A stretch of DNA of 64,000 nt from Candidatus Omnitrophica bacterium UBA6233 (GTDB lineage Bacteria; Omnitrophota; Gorgyraeia; Gygaellales; Profunditerraquicolaceae): positions 10,571 through 74,570 of the forward strand of contig DJWJ01000031.1 in NCBI GenBank assembly GCA_002440965.1, read 5' to 3'. Below the pieces are notes generated by a model. That model was not told the origin of the DNA, made no database searches, and worked only from the letters and a program-made list of their open reading frames with translations. Below are positions 7,330 to 15,566 of the stretch, in pieces. Positions within the stretch are counted from its first letter, which is position 1. Each line of letters opens with the position of its first letter. Position numbers and translations under genes: made by a program.

Positions 7330-8436
7330 ATATGAAGATAATATTCCCAAGGCTAGCCACCAGATTGTGTTTATTTCCGGTAGGAAGAACGAGAAATCGA
7401 CAGCATTGTGGAATAAGAAAATGCAGCACAATGAGAGTAATCCGGCAAGCTGCTTGTCTCCTGAATCTTTAATTTTTTTAAAGCCCCTCCTTAAAACAGA
7501 AATAACCAGCCATAAAAATGAAGCTAACCCCAGAATACCAGTCTCTGCTAGGATTTGTAAATAAGAGTTATGGGTGTATCTGGAAGATGGAAGATTGAAA
7601 TTTCCGATTCCTACTCCGTTGAGCGGATGTTTTTCGATGATTTTTATTGTCTCCATCCAGTAATCCCACCTGGTTAGCGCTGAAAAGGTTGGAGTAAACT
7701 GTTTCTTTTCGATTGCGCTTCGGGTAATAAATATTGATATAATAATCGTTAATACCGCCAAAAGGACAAAGAGCCTTCTTTTTTTAATCCCTCCCCGCAT
7801 ATAAAAGAATATTAATAATCCTCCCAACAAGCTTATCAGAGCGCCTAATGACTTAGTGAGAAATAAAGCCATTGATAACGGGATAGCTAGCCAGATTAAA
7901 GGGCCGATGGTTAGGGTAAGGGGTAAGACCATGGCTAAGTATCCTCCCAAGGCATTGGGGGTGACGAAAGGGAAAAATGTGCGTTTTTGAGCGATATAAT
8001 CCAGGATGAAAGAGCTGGAAATATTTTGTTCAGCGATATAGCTTGTGAGGTGCTGGAAGCCTAAGATATATTGGTAAATAGACAGAAGACTGATAATTAA
8101 TCCGGAAGCAACCAGCCAGAAAATCGCGCGGTTTCTGTATTTGCAAGAAAATGACGCTCCTACGAGAAAAAGCAATATTCCGGTTGCGTATTTATAGGAT
8201 TCCCCTATGCTTATTGACTTATCCTGCGATAATATTAAAGAAATGGCGATTGACAATATAAATACAGATAATGGTAATGCCAGATATTTGGTTAACCTTA
8301 AAGTTTTAGAGTTTCGCAACAGCCAAGCCAAAAGAAGCATAAATAAAAATGCGGAAAAGATAAAATTAGCATATGGAAAAGCAAGAGAGGATATGAAGGG
8401 GCGGATGAAAGTAAAAAATAATATTATGTCTGACAC
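7288..8436 (-). CDS. O-antigen ligase/polymerase-family membrane protein (Wzy_C)
   Basis: This 382-aa protein is hydrophobic throughout, with about ten membrane segments. Its large C-proximal loop contains 'HPLNGVGIGNF' and 'THNSYLQILAETG', the H-N-x-L-x-x-x-x-E-x-G signature of the Wzy_C family (WaaL ligases and Wzy polymerases). It would join or polymerise lipid-linked glycans on the periplasmic face. It is the only gene in the glycan locus on the reverse strand, and it converges on the GT2 gene with a 42-bp overlap, so it is separately transcribed. Ligase versus polymerase cannot be told from sequence alone. Confidence 0.85.
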   Translation of the reverse strand: MSDIILFFTFIRPFISSLAFPYANFIFSAFLFMLLLAWLLRNSKTLRLTKYLALPLSVFILSIAISLILSQDKSISIGESYKYATGILLFLVGASFSCKYRNRAIFWLVASGLIISLLSIYQYILGFQHLTSYIAEQNISSSFILDYIAQKRTFFPFVTPNALGGYLAMVLPLTLTIGPLIWLAIPLSMALFLTKSLGALISLLGGLLIFFYMRGGIKKRRLFVLLAVLTIIISIFITRSAIEKKQFTPTFSALTRWDYWMETIKIIEKHPLNGVGIGNFNLPSSRYTHNSYLQILAETGILGLASFLWLVISVLRRGFKKIKDSGDKQLAGLLSLCCIFLFHNAVDFSFFLPEINTIWWLALGILSSYLSADQPDKLISFS

Positions 8437-8640
8437 TTGTTTAATTATACTTCCTTTTAGGTTAAAACGTCAAGATTTACTTATTTGTGTTTAAGCAAGG
8501 CTTGAGTTTGGGCTTTAAAATGATATAATATTGTCTGGCAAATCCATGAAAAATCAAGAATTCTTTTGTGGTTAATAGCATGTCTATATTCTAAAAGTAG
8601 CCACGTTTGAGTATACGGCATAAGGGAGAAATCCGCGGAT

Positions 8641-10197
8641 ATGGGAAAAGAATTTGGTAAAGGCAGGGGCTCCCTTAAAATATTCTTGTTGATTTCCCTG
8701 ATTTTATTTTTTGCTCTGTTTTTGCGCTTGTATACTTTGAGCCAGAAGAGTTTTTGGTATGATGAAGCCTGTAGCCTGCAGTTTTCAGTTAACCATATCG
8801 GCGCAATTTTCAATGACCACTATTTAATCAGGCCGCTGTACTTCATTTTTCTTCAAATCTGGACGCATATTTTTGGCATAGGAGAGTTTTTTTCCAGGCT
8901 GCCTTCGGTAATCTTCGGTTTTCTTTCCGTTTTGTTCATATATTATTTGGGTAAAGAACTGTTTGAGAAAAAAACCGGAATTATTGCCGCCTTTTTGCTG
9001 GCTGTCTCTTATTATCATATTGCCTGGTCGCAGCAGGCAAGGAATTATTCTTTACTGGTTTTCTTATGTATAATTTCCAGCTTAAGCTATATCCTGGCGG
9101 TTAAACGGGGCCGTTTATTCGGTTTCTGCATTTATTTCATTTTCACTGTTTTAGCGGTTTTGACCAATCCCATAGCTATCCTATTGTTTTTGTTTCAAAT
9201 GGCCATTATCTTTAAATTTCTCCATGTCGGCGAAAAAAGATGGAAGATCACGTTATCCCTGGTTTTTATTCCGATTTTTGCCCTGATTTTCTTGCTATAT
9301 AAATTCAGAGTCTATGTGCTCCAGGATTTATCTGCAGCTGGACTACCGGGAGTGAACATACAAAGAGTTTGGGAGTTGTTTAATGTATTCAGTTCCGGTG
9401 GAGGGTATGTTGCGCAGGGGGCGACAGCCCATCAGGCAGGTTCTTCCGTAGTTTTTTTATCGTTCGTTATCGGTATACTTTTCCTTGCTTTCTATATTTA
9501 TGGTGTTTTTGCGAGTTTTCGGAATAAAAGAAAGAGTGCCATTTATTGTCTTGGATGGTTTTGGATCCCGTTTTTTGCCTTGATTTATCTGCAATTATTC
9601 GGTTTTAACTGTTTTTCTCCCAAGTATATGATATTTGCTTTGCCTGCTTATTACTTGATTATTGCAAGAGGCATGGCTTTTTTATCATCGAAAGTCACCT
9701 TGTTGATTGTGCTTATAGGGATTATTTTAAGCAGTTATTTCCATTTAAATTTTTACTATCATCCGCCGGATTATTCTTCGTGGAGAGAAGCAGCCGCCTA
9801 TGTTGGAAAATATATAAAGGGTTCGGATAGGGTTATAATTATTCCTTCGGCGCAGATCACTCCTTTTTGGTTATATTATAAGAGTTTTTCCGGGGATTTT
9901 TCATCCATCGGTAATGGAATTAACGGTAAGGTAAGGTTGGTTAATGGAGTCTGGCGAAAAGAGTTTTATGACGGAAGAAATCTTGTTACAGGAATTGGGC
10001 TTAATGGTGTTGGAGATTTTATCAGGGATAATGCCGATAAGAAATCCGATCTTTGGGTGATTGTTTCTAAATATTGGCCCGGTTTAAGAAATTACCAGAT
10101 GTTTACGGAATATTTACAGAGTAATTATGTTTTTGTCGAGAAAAAAGAATTTAGTTTTGAAGGGGTTGAAATTTTACGGTATAAAACCGCTTCATAA
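8641..10197 (+). CDS. GT-C glycosyltransferase (GT39/PMT_2-like)
   Basis: The 518-aa membrane protein starts with a TM helix and then 'WYDEACS', the luminal Asp-Glu motif of the ArnT/PMT GT-C superfamily, followed by about ten further TM helices. The C-terminal 130 residues are soluble and would face the periplasm. Such enzymes move a sugar from a polyprenyl-phosphate carrier to a surface acceptor. The polyprenyl-phosphate sugar could be made by the nearby DPM1-like GT2 proteins at 10271 and 13484. It begins the long plus-strand run of glycan genes. Confidence 0.85.
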   Translation: MGKEFGKGRGSLKIFLLISLILFFALFLRLYTLSQKSFWYDEACSLQFSVNHIGAIFNDHYLIRPLYFIFLQIWTHIFGIGEFFSRLPSVIFGFLSVLFIYYLGKELFEKKTGIIAAFLLAVSYYHIAWSQQARNYSLLVFLCIISSLSYILAVKRGRLFGFCIYFIFTVLAVLTNPIAILLFLFQMAIIFKFLHVGEKRWKITLSLVFIPIFALIFLLYKFRVYVLQDLSAAGLPGVNIQRVWELFNVFSSGGGYVAQGATAHQAGSSVVFLSFVIGILFLAFYIYGVFASFRNKRKSAIYCLGWFWIPFFALIYLQLFGFNCFSPKYMIFALPAYYLIIARGMAFLSSKVTLLIVLIGIILSSYFHLNFYYHPPDYSSWREAAAYVGKYIKGSDRVIIIPSAQITPFWLYYKSFSGDFSSIGNGINGKVRLVNGVWRKEFYDGRNLVTGIGLNGVGDFIRDNADKKSDLWVIVSKYWPGLRNYQMFTEYLQSNYVFVEKKEFSFEGVEILRYKTAS

Positions 10198-10270
10198 AAC
10201 CATAACCGCGTGTATTTGGTCTCCAATAATTTTATCATATGATTATTCAGATGTTTAATATTTTTGTGAT

Positions 10271-11020
10271 ATGTTAAAAAATAAATTTAGCTATGAAAAA
10301 CAATGTGGCATTTCTGTGATTATCCCGGTTAATAATGAAGCGGAGAATATAGATTATTTGTATGAAAGTTTAAGTACGGAATTGGAAAAATTACGCATTG
10401 GCTATGAATTGATATTTATCGATGATTTTAGCTCTGATAATACCAAAGAAGTGATAAGCGCTCTCTCTGCACGAGACAGGCATATTTGTTATTGCAGGCT
10501 TAGCGAAAGATCCGGGCAGACGTCAGCGATTTCAAAAGGGTTTCAGATGGCCAAGAATGATATAATTATAACTATGGATGGTGATCTTCAATGCGATCCT
10601 GTATATATAAAAGATATGCTAGCTAAGCTTGATGAAGGCTTTGACGCTGTGCTTGGTTGGAGAGTTGTCAGGAAGGATGGCGCTATAGTCAGGATATCTT
10701 CTTGTTTAGGTAATTCGATTGTCAACCTTATTTTCCAAACAAAATTTAGAGATATAGCCACGCCTTACAGGGTATTTAAAAAAAATGTTTTTCCAGTTAA
10801 TTATAATTTGAATCGTGGTTATCATAGATTTCTCCCTTTATTTTTCAATAAAAGATGCAATTTTCTTGAATTTCCCATTTGTTTTAAGAAGAGGTATCGT
10901 GGAAAATCGCACTATAATATCAGTAAACTTTTTAATTGTCTGGCAAGTATAATTCTTCTGTTAATTTCTAGGCATAGGCAAAGCAGAGGAGGTAGCCTTT
11001 ATTTTCTACATAATGGATAA
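10271..11020 (+). CDS. GT2 polyprenyl-phosphate glycosyltransferase, short form
   Basis: The GT-A domain has 'SVIIPVNNE', 'IDDFSSD', 'TMDGDLQCDP' (DxD), and 'RYRGKSHYN', matching ArnC/DPM1-type enzymes that load a sugar on polyprenyl phosphate. The usual proteins of this group are 300-340 aa with two C-terminal TM helices. This one stops at 249 aa shortly after a single hydrophobic stretch ('CLASIILLL') with an unusual basic tail, so it is either a natural short form or truncated by a frameshift. It would feed GT-C acceptors such as the gene just upstream. Confidence 0.8.
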   Translation: MLKNKFSYEKQCGISVIIPVNNEAENIDYLYESLSTELEKLRIGYELIFIDDFSSDNTKEVISALSARDRHICYCRLSERSGQTSAISKGFQMAKNDIIITMDGDLQCDPVYIKDMLAKLDEGFDAVLGWRVVRKDGAIVRISSCLGNSIVNLIFQTKFRDIATPYRVFKKNVFPVNYNLNRGYHRFLPLFFNKRCNFLEFPICFKKRYRGKSHYNISKLFNCLASIILLLISRHRQSRGGSLYFLHNG

Positions 11021-11041
11021 ATTGATATCTAAGAGATAAAA

Positions 11042-12859
11042 ATGAATATTCTGGGCTTAGCCTGTTTTTATCACGATAGCGCAGCGTGTCTTTTACAAGA
11101 CGGCAAAATTATTGGTGCCGTTGAAGAAGAGCGCTTTACGCGCAAGAAACACGATTCCAGTTTTCCCATAAATTCTATAAACTGGTGTTTGAAAGCAGCG
11201 GATATAAAACCAAAAGATCTGGACTATGTCGTGTTTTATGATAAGCCCTTTATAAAATTTGAGCGGATTCTGGAAACGTATCTTATGTATGCGCCATCAG
11301 GGGTCAGGCAATTTATTCAGGCCATACCTTTGTGGCTGAAACAGAAGCTTTGGATTCCGGATATCATTCGGAAAGAGCTGGATTTCGAGGGAGAAATCTT
11401 GTTTTCCGAACATCACCGTTCGCACGCCGCCAGCGCCTTCTACCCCTCGCCGTTTAAAGAGGCAGCTTTTTTGACTATAGACGGAGTGGGGGAATGGGAA
11501 ACAACAAGTTTTGGGGTAGGCAAAGAAAACGATTTGGAATTAAATTATTATCTTAAATTTCCTCACTCTTTGGGGTTGTTGTATTCCGCTTTCACGTATT
11601 ATGCCGGTTTTAAGGTTAATTCGGGCGAGTATAAACTTATGGGATTGGCTCCTTACGGTGAACCGAAGTACTCCGGTTTAATTTTAGATAATTTGATTGA
11701 TCTTAAAAAAGACGGTTCTTTTAAATTAGATATGAAATATTTTGGTTTTTGTAACGGTGTAAAGATGACTAATTGGAGATTTGAGAGATTATTTGGCGGG
11801 CCGCCGAGGAAACCGGAGACCGGAATCAGGGAAAAAGACATGGATATTGCCGCTTCTATCCAGAAGGTTACCGAAGAAATTATGTTGAGGATGGCTTCTT
11901 ATGTGCATGAGGTTACAAAACAGAATAATCTTTGTCTTGCCGGAGGAGTGGCGTTGAATTGCGTTGGTAACGGCCGAATCCTGCGCGAAAGCCCTTTTAA
12001 AGAGATATGGATACAACCGGCAAGCGGAGATGCCGGCGGCGCTTTAGGCGCAGCGTTTTGGGTTTGGCATAAGTATTTAGGCAACAAAAGGGAGCCGGAT
12101 AAAAACTCTGGCAGGCAGGATAACTCTCTATTTGGGCCATCTTATAGCGATAACGAAATAGAAAGTTTTCTTAAGAAAGCAGGCGCGTCTTACAAAAAAT
12201 TGCCCTTTTCAGAGATACCTGAAGTTGTTTCCGGCTTAATCATTCAGGGCAAAATTATAGGATGGTTTCAGGGGCGTTTGGAGTTTGGGCCTCGTGGTTT
12301 AGGCGCCAGGAGCATAATCGGCGATGCGCGCAATCCCGATATGCAGTTGAAATTGAACCTGAAAATAAAATACCGCGAGTCATTCCGGCCTTTTGCTCCT
12401 ACGGTTTTAAATGATAAAGCTAGCGAGTGGTTTGAATTAGGTATTGAAAGCCCTTATATGCTTTTAGCTGCTTCTTTAAGGAGCGATAAGCGGATAGAAA
12501 ATAAATCTCTATCAGAGGGGCTAAGAGGATTGGATAAAATGAAGGTTATTCGTTCGTTGATACCCGCAGTTACGCATGTAGATTATTCAGCGAGAATCCA
12601 GACTATAAAAAAGGAAGATAATCCACTGTATTATGATACAATAAATCAATTCTATAGAAAAACTGGTTGTCCTGTAATAATCAATACTTCGTTTAATATA
12701 AGGGGTGAGCCGCTTGTCTGCAGCCCGGAAGATGCCTTTAGGTGTTTTATGCGGACGGAAATGGATAATCTTGTGATGGGAAGGTTTTTATTGGATAAAA
12801 AAGAGCAGGAGGCGGTTAATAATGGCGAGAATCGGCAGGAAGCATTTGAGCCCGATTGA
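11042..12859 (+). CDS. carbamoyltransferase (NodU/CmcH/TobZ family)
   Basis: At 605 aa the protein matches the family's full length: an N-terminal Kae1-like ASKHA domain and a C-terminal YrdC-like domain. 'GLACFYHDSAACL' with His11, 'EEERFTRKKHD', and 'EHHRSHAASAF' (H124, H125, H128) are the family hallmarks. These enzymes form carbamoyl-adenylate from carbamoyl phosphate and ATP and transfer the carbamoyl group to a hydroxyl, often of a sugar. It overlaps the SxtJ-like gene by 38 bases and is followed by a DUF5989 gene, a trio I recall as recurring next to carbamoyltransferases. The likely product is an O-carbamoylated glycan. Confidence 0.92.
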   Translation: MNILGLACFYHDSAACLLQDGKIIGAVEEERFTRKKHDSSFPINSINWCLKAADIKPKDLDYVVFYDKPFIKFERILETYLMYAPSGVRQFIQAIPLWLKQKLWIPDIIRKELDFEGEILFSEHHRSHAASAFYPSPFKEAAFLTIDGVGEWETTSFGVGKENDLELNYYLKFPHSLGLLYSAFTYYAGFKVNSGEYKLMGLAPYGEPKYSGLILDNLIDLKKDGSFKLDMKYFGFCNGVKMTNWRFERLFGGPPRKPETGIREKDMDIAASIQKVTEEIMLRMASYVHEVTKQNNLCLAGGVALNCVGNGRILRESPFKEIWIQPASGDAGGALGAAFWVWHKYLGNKREPDKNSGRQDNSLFGPSYSDNEIESFLKKAGASYKKLPFSEIPEVVSGLIIQGKIIGWFQGRLEFGPRGLGARSIIGDARNPDMQLKLNLKIKYRESFRPFAPTVLNDKASEWFELGIESPYMLLAASLRSDKRIENKSLSEGLRGLDKMKVIRSLIPAVTHVDYSARIQTIKKEDNPLYYDTINQFYRKTGCPVIINTSFNIRGEPLVCSPEDAFRCFMRTEMDNLVMGRFLLDKKEQEAVNNGENRQEAFEPD

Positions 12860-13232
12860 GGATATGAAGAGATTCGGTATAACTATGGGGATGGTTTTTC
12901 TTGTTATTGCCATAATCGTTCTTCTCGGGAACAGATATAATCCTCTATCTATTTTCTTTGTGTCTTTTGTTTTCTTCGTTTTAGCTTTTCTCCGGCCGCT
13001 TATTTTAAAACCCATTTATGTATTTTGGATGAAGATGGCATTTTTATTGGGTTGGGTAAATACCCGGATAATTTTAATTGTATTATTCTATACGCTTTTT
13101 ACCCCAATAGGCCTTGTAATGAAGTTATTCAAGATGGATTTGTTGGATAGGGTTATTGAAAAGAAAAAGGAATCATACTGGAAAAAGAAAGAGGAAATCG
13201 ATAATCCAGATGGTTATCAAAGGCAATTCTAA
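12822..13232 (+). CDS. SxtJ-family membrane protein
   Basis: This 136-aa protein has three to four TM helices and a charged C-terminal tail. It starts inside the end of the carbamoyltransferase gene with GCAGGAGGCGG as ribosome-binding site. 'SPIEDMKRFG' and the hydrophobic pattern that follows resemble SxtJ, a small membrane protein found beside carbamoyltransferases, including in saxitoxin clusters. Its function is unknown; the strict neighbourhood suggests that it anchors or assists the carbamoyltransferase. Confidence 0.7.
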   Translation: MARIGRKHLSPIEDMKRFGITMGMVFLVIAIIVLLGNRYNPLSIFFVSFVFFVLAFLRPLILKPIYVFWMKMAFLLGWVNTRIILIVLFYTLFTPIGLVMKLFKMDLLDRVIEKKKESYWKKKEEIDNPDGYQRQF

Positions 13233-13247
13233 AAAGGATGGAAAATT

Positions 13248-13406
13248 ATGGGTAAGGCCTCAATTTTACGGGAATTCTGGGATTTTTTGCGTATCCGAAA
13301 AAAATGGTGGCTGGCTCCGGTAATAATTATATTATTTCTTTTAAGTATTTTAATATCTTTGTCGCAAACTAGCGTTGTCGCTCCCTTTGTATATACTTTA
13401 TTTTGA
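13248..13406 (+). CDS. DUF5989-family miniprotein (52 aa)
   Basis: The start follows AAAAAGGATGG. The peptide has an N-terminal 'EFWDFLRIRKKWW' amphipathic segment and one TM helix, ending 'VAPFVYTLF'. This pattern is that of DUF5989, a tiny single-pass protein found after carbamoyltransferase/SxtJ pairs. No reaction is known. A second, divergent copy lies about 0.9 kb further on at 14287. Confidence 0.75.
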   Translation: MGKASILREFWDFLRIRKKWWLAPVIIILFLLSILISLSQTSVVAPFVYTLF

Positions 13407-13483
13407 TAACAGCGGAGTCAACCCAGGTAATTATAGGATAGCGTTAGTCGCGCTAGAATTAAGCGAGGTTAATTATAAAATTT

Positions 13484-14203
13484 ATGTTTGAAGAAGGATT
13501 AGTGTCTATTATTATTCCTACATATTTGGAAGCAGATAATATCCAGGGTTTGTTAGAGCGCGCTATATCTGCTTTGGATGCTCAGGGCAGTATAAGATAC
13601 GAAATATTGGTTATCGACGATAATTCTTCCGATGACACCGTCAATATTGCGAAAAGAGTTTTAGAAAAAAAAGGTAGAGTCATTAGGCGTATCGCAGGCA
13701 TAAAAAGCCTTTCCCTTTCGGTGCTGGACGGAATAAAGGAAGCAAGGGGGGATATTATCGTAATTATGGATGGAGACGGCAGCCATCCTCCGGAACTAAT
13801 CCCGCTTTTTGTCAAGAATCTTAAAGAAGGTTATGATTTGGTAATTGGGAGCCGCTATATTCGTGGTGGAGGAACAAGAAATTTTCCGTTATCGCGTAAG
13901 ATAATCTCACGTTTGGCCTGTTTTTTAGGCAGAATAGTCAGCAGCGTAAGAGATAATACCTCTGGTTTCTTGGGTATAAAAAGAAGAGCGTTGGAAGGTA
14001 TGGTTTTTACATCCTCGGGTTTTAAAATAGGTTTGGAAATATTCGTTAAAGCCCGGGTTAATAAGTTTAAAGAGATTCCCTACGTTTTTGTGAATAGGGC
14101 CAAAGGAAAGAGCAAGTTAAGAACAAATACTATTATAGAGTATCTTTATCAAATTCCCGTTCTTTTAAAGTATAAGTTTCTAAAAAACAAAAAGTGTGTT
14201 TGA
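13484..14203 (+). CDS. DPM1-like GT2 glycosyltransferase
   Basis: The 239-aa protein is a soluble GT-A domain without C-terminal TM helices, like the short dolichol-phosphate mannose synthases. It has 'SIIIPTYLEADNI', 'IDDNSSDDT', and 'MDGDGSHPPE' (DxD), then 'GSRYIRGGG' and 'NRAKGKSKL'. It would transfer a nucleotide-activated hexose to polyprenyl phosphate at the cytoplasmic membrane, giving donors for GT-C enzymes in the locus. It sits between the two DUF5989 genes. Confidence 0.85.
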   Translation: MFEEGLVSIIIPTYLEADNIQGLLERAISALDAQGSIRYEILVIDDNSSDDTVNIAKRVLEKKGRVIRRIAGIKSLSLSVLDGIKEARGDIIVIMDGDGSHPPELIPLFVKNLKEGYDLVIGSRYIRGGGTRNFPLSRKIISRLACFLGRIVSSVRDNTSGFLGIKRRALEGMVFTSSGFKIGLEIFVKARVNKFKEIPYVFVNRAKGKSKLRTNTIIEYLYQIPVLLKYKFLKNKKCV

Positions 14204-14252
14204 TAAGCTTAATTGATACTCGGTCTATCGCTTATGTAGACCGGTAGATATC

Positions 14253-14280
14253 TTGACAGGAAAAAGTAGGTAAGTATAAT
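14253..14280 (+). promoter_or_regulatory. near-consensus sigma-70 promoter
   Basis: TTGACA (14253-14258) and TATAAT (14275-14280) are 16 bases apart. The expected start lies at about 14287, which is the A of the ATG of the second DUF5989 gene, so the mRNA may be leaderless. A CGGTCTA/TAGACCG hairpin sits just upstream (14221-14243). Confidence 0.65.
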
Positions 14281-14286
14281 ATTTAT

Positions 14287-14469
14287 ATGCAAAACAAGAA
14301 GCCGAAATTTAGCTCGAATCTGGAATTATTAAAAGCCCTATTTTTACTCATAAAGCTAAATAAAAAATGGTGGCTTTTACCTCTCTTGGCAATCTTAGCT
14401 TTCTTAGGTTTGTTCATATCCTTAACCGGGAATCAGTCAGTTTTACCTGCCATATATGCTTTATTCTAA
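14287..14469 (+). CDS. second DUF5989-family miniprotein (60 aa)
   Basis: This resembles the 52-aa protein at 13248: 'LLIKLNKKWWLLP' followed by one TM helix and an ending 'LPAIYALF'. No ribosome-binding site precedes the ATG, but a strong promoter ends 7 bases before it, which suggests leaderless expression. It is a diverged paralogue without an adjacent carbamoyltransferase of its own. It is followed by a 54-aa membrane ORF and the PP-loop gene. Confidence 0.65.
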   Translation: MQNKKPKFSSNLELLKALFLLIKLNKKWWLLPLLAILAFLGLFISLTGNQSVLPAIYALF

Positions 14470-14557
14470 ACAGAAAGAGCTCCTTCTGTTTTTACTATTT
14501 TTTATACCGGCAAGAGGGATAATTTTTGTCCCTCCTCATAGTAAATTAATTCAATAA

Positions 14558-14722
14558 ATGAAGTTTGCCTTCGTTTTTCTTATTTGTCTCTTAGGCATGA
14601 TGCTGCCATGGAGGCTTAGGGTTATTTATTGCGATATCCTTGGTTGGATATTGCAAGGTGTTTATATGGCATATTTTTTCATTCTTAAGACCATTATAAG
14701 TTCCCTTAAGAAAAATAAATGA
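14558..14722 (+). CDS. 54-aa membrane miniprotein coupled to the PP-loop gene
   Basis: The frame encodes two hydrophobic segments (about residues 3-18 and 33-48) with a basic C-terminus. Its stop overlaps the next start as ATGA, a strong sign of translational coupling. No clear Shine-Dalgarno is seen and no family is recognised. It may anchor the PP-loop protein to the membrane. Confidence 0.45.
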   Translation: MKFAFVFLICLLGMMLPWRLRVIYCDILGWILQGVYMAYFFILKTIISSLKKNK

Positions 14723-15558
14723 AGAATACAGAAGAGATAGCTGTTTTATATTCAGGCGGGACAGATTCGACGTGTGCTGCCGCTTTGGTGGCAGAAAAAT
14801 TCCAGAAAGTACATTTATTGACTTATAAGCGTTTTGGAATATCTTCGGCAGAGCATTCAGTGCTCAATGCTCAGAAATTGAAGGAGAAGTTCGGCCAAGA
14901 AAAGTTTATCCATTCTATTCTGGATGTGGATAGACTATGCAAGAATATCTCTTATTCCAGGTATCTTTACTATGCAAAAAAATACGGGTTTTTCCTTCTT
15001 ACCTGTGGTCCCTGCAAACTTACTTTACATTTACGTAGTTTGATTTATTGTTTGGATCAGGATATCGGATATGCCTGTGATGGAGCGAACAAAAATATGC
15101 TTGGTATTTTTCCGGATCAGATGGAAGAGGTGATCGATGAGTTAAGAAATCTTTACCTTTCTTACGGAGTTAAGTATGTTACTCCGGTTTTTGATTTTGA
15201 TTATCCCAATAACATTGAATGGGCCGATAAACTTGGGTTTAAAGAGTTGTTCGGAGAGGATATTTCCGGGGCCGAAACCCCTGGAGTGACTACAGGTAAA
15301 GCGTTATACCAAATGAATATTTTGCCCTCCGAAAATATCAAAGGCACTAAATTCGACCGGAAAATGCAGATTAGGTGTTTCCAGTTCACGTTATTTCATA
15401 TCTTTGCAAACGGATATTATATTCCCATATACGGATTGGATAAATATAGAAAAGCCTTTATGGATTTTTATAAAGAGAAAATTTTAGACTACAGAATAAT
15501 GATCGATGAGTATTTGAATAAGGGCGATAAAAGCCGCCTTCATTATTTGCTTCATTAG
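14719..15558 (+). CDS. PP-loop (N-type) ATP pyrophosphatase, QueC/ExsB-like
   Basis: The 279-aa protein begins with 'AVLYSGGTDSTCA', the SGGxDS pyrophosphate loop (12-17) of enzymes that adenylate a substrate before amidation, thiolation or nitrile formation. 'LLTCGPCKL' (C96, C99) and 'CDGANK' follow. QueC itself has four zinc cysteines near the C-terminus that are not seen here, so it is not a normal queuosine enzyme. Related stand-alone proteins occur in surface-glycan clusters (for example WbpG-type amidation). The start is fixed by overlap with the mini-ORF upstream. Amidation or thiolation of a sugar or of a peptide are both possible. Confidence 0.7.
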   Translation: MKNTEEIAVLYSGGTDSTCAAALVAEKFQKVHLLTYKRFGISSAEHSVLNAQKLKEKFGQEKFIHSILDVDRLCKNISYSRYLYYAKKYGFFLLTCGPCKLTLHLRSLIYCLDQDIGYACDGANKNMLGIFPDQMEEVIDELRNLYLSYGVKYVTPVFDFDYPNNIEWADKLGFKELFGEDISGAETPGVTTGKALYQMNILPSENIKGTKFDRKMQIRCFQFTLFHIFANGYYIPIYGLDKYRKAFMDFYKEKILDYRIMIDEYLNKGDKSRLHYLLH

Positions 15559-15566
15559 AGGCTATT

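Noticed and set aside
7367..7564. Plus-strand frame within the O-antigen-ligase-like gene
   Set aside because: Antisense to a well-supported membrane protein gene; low-complexity polar translation.
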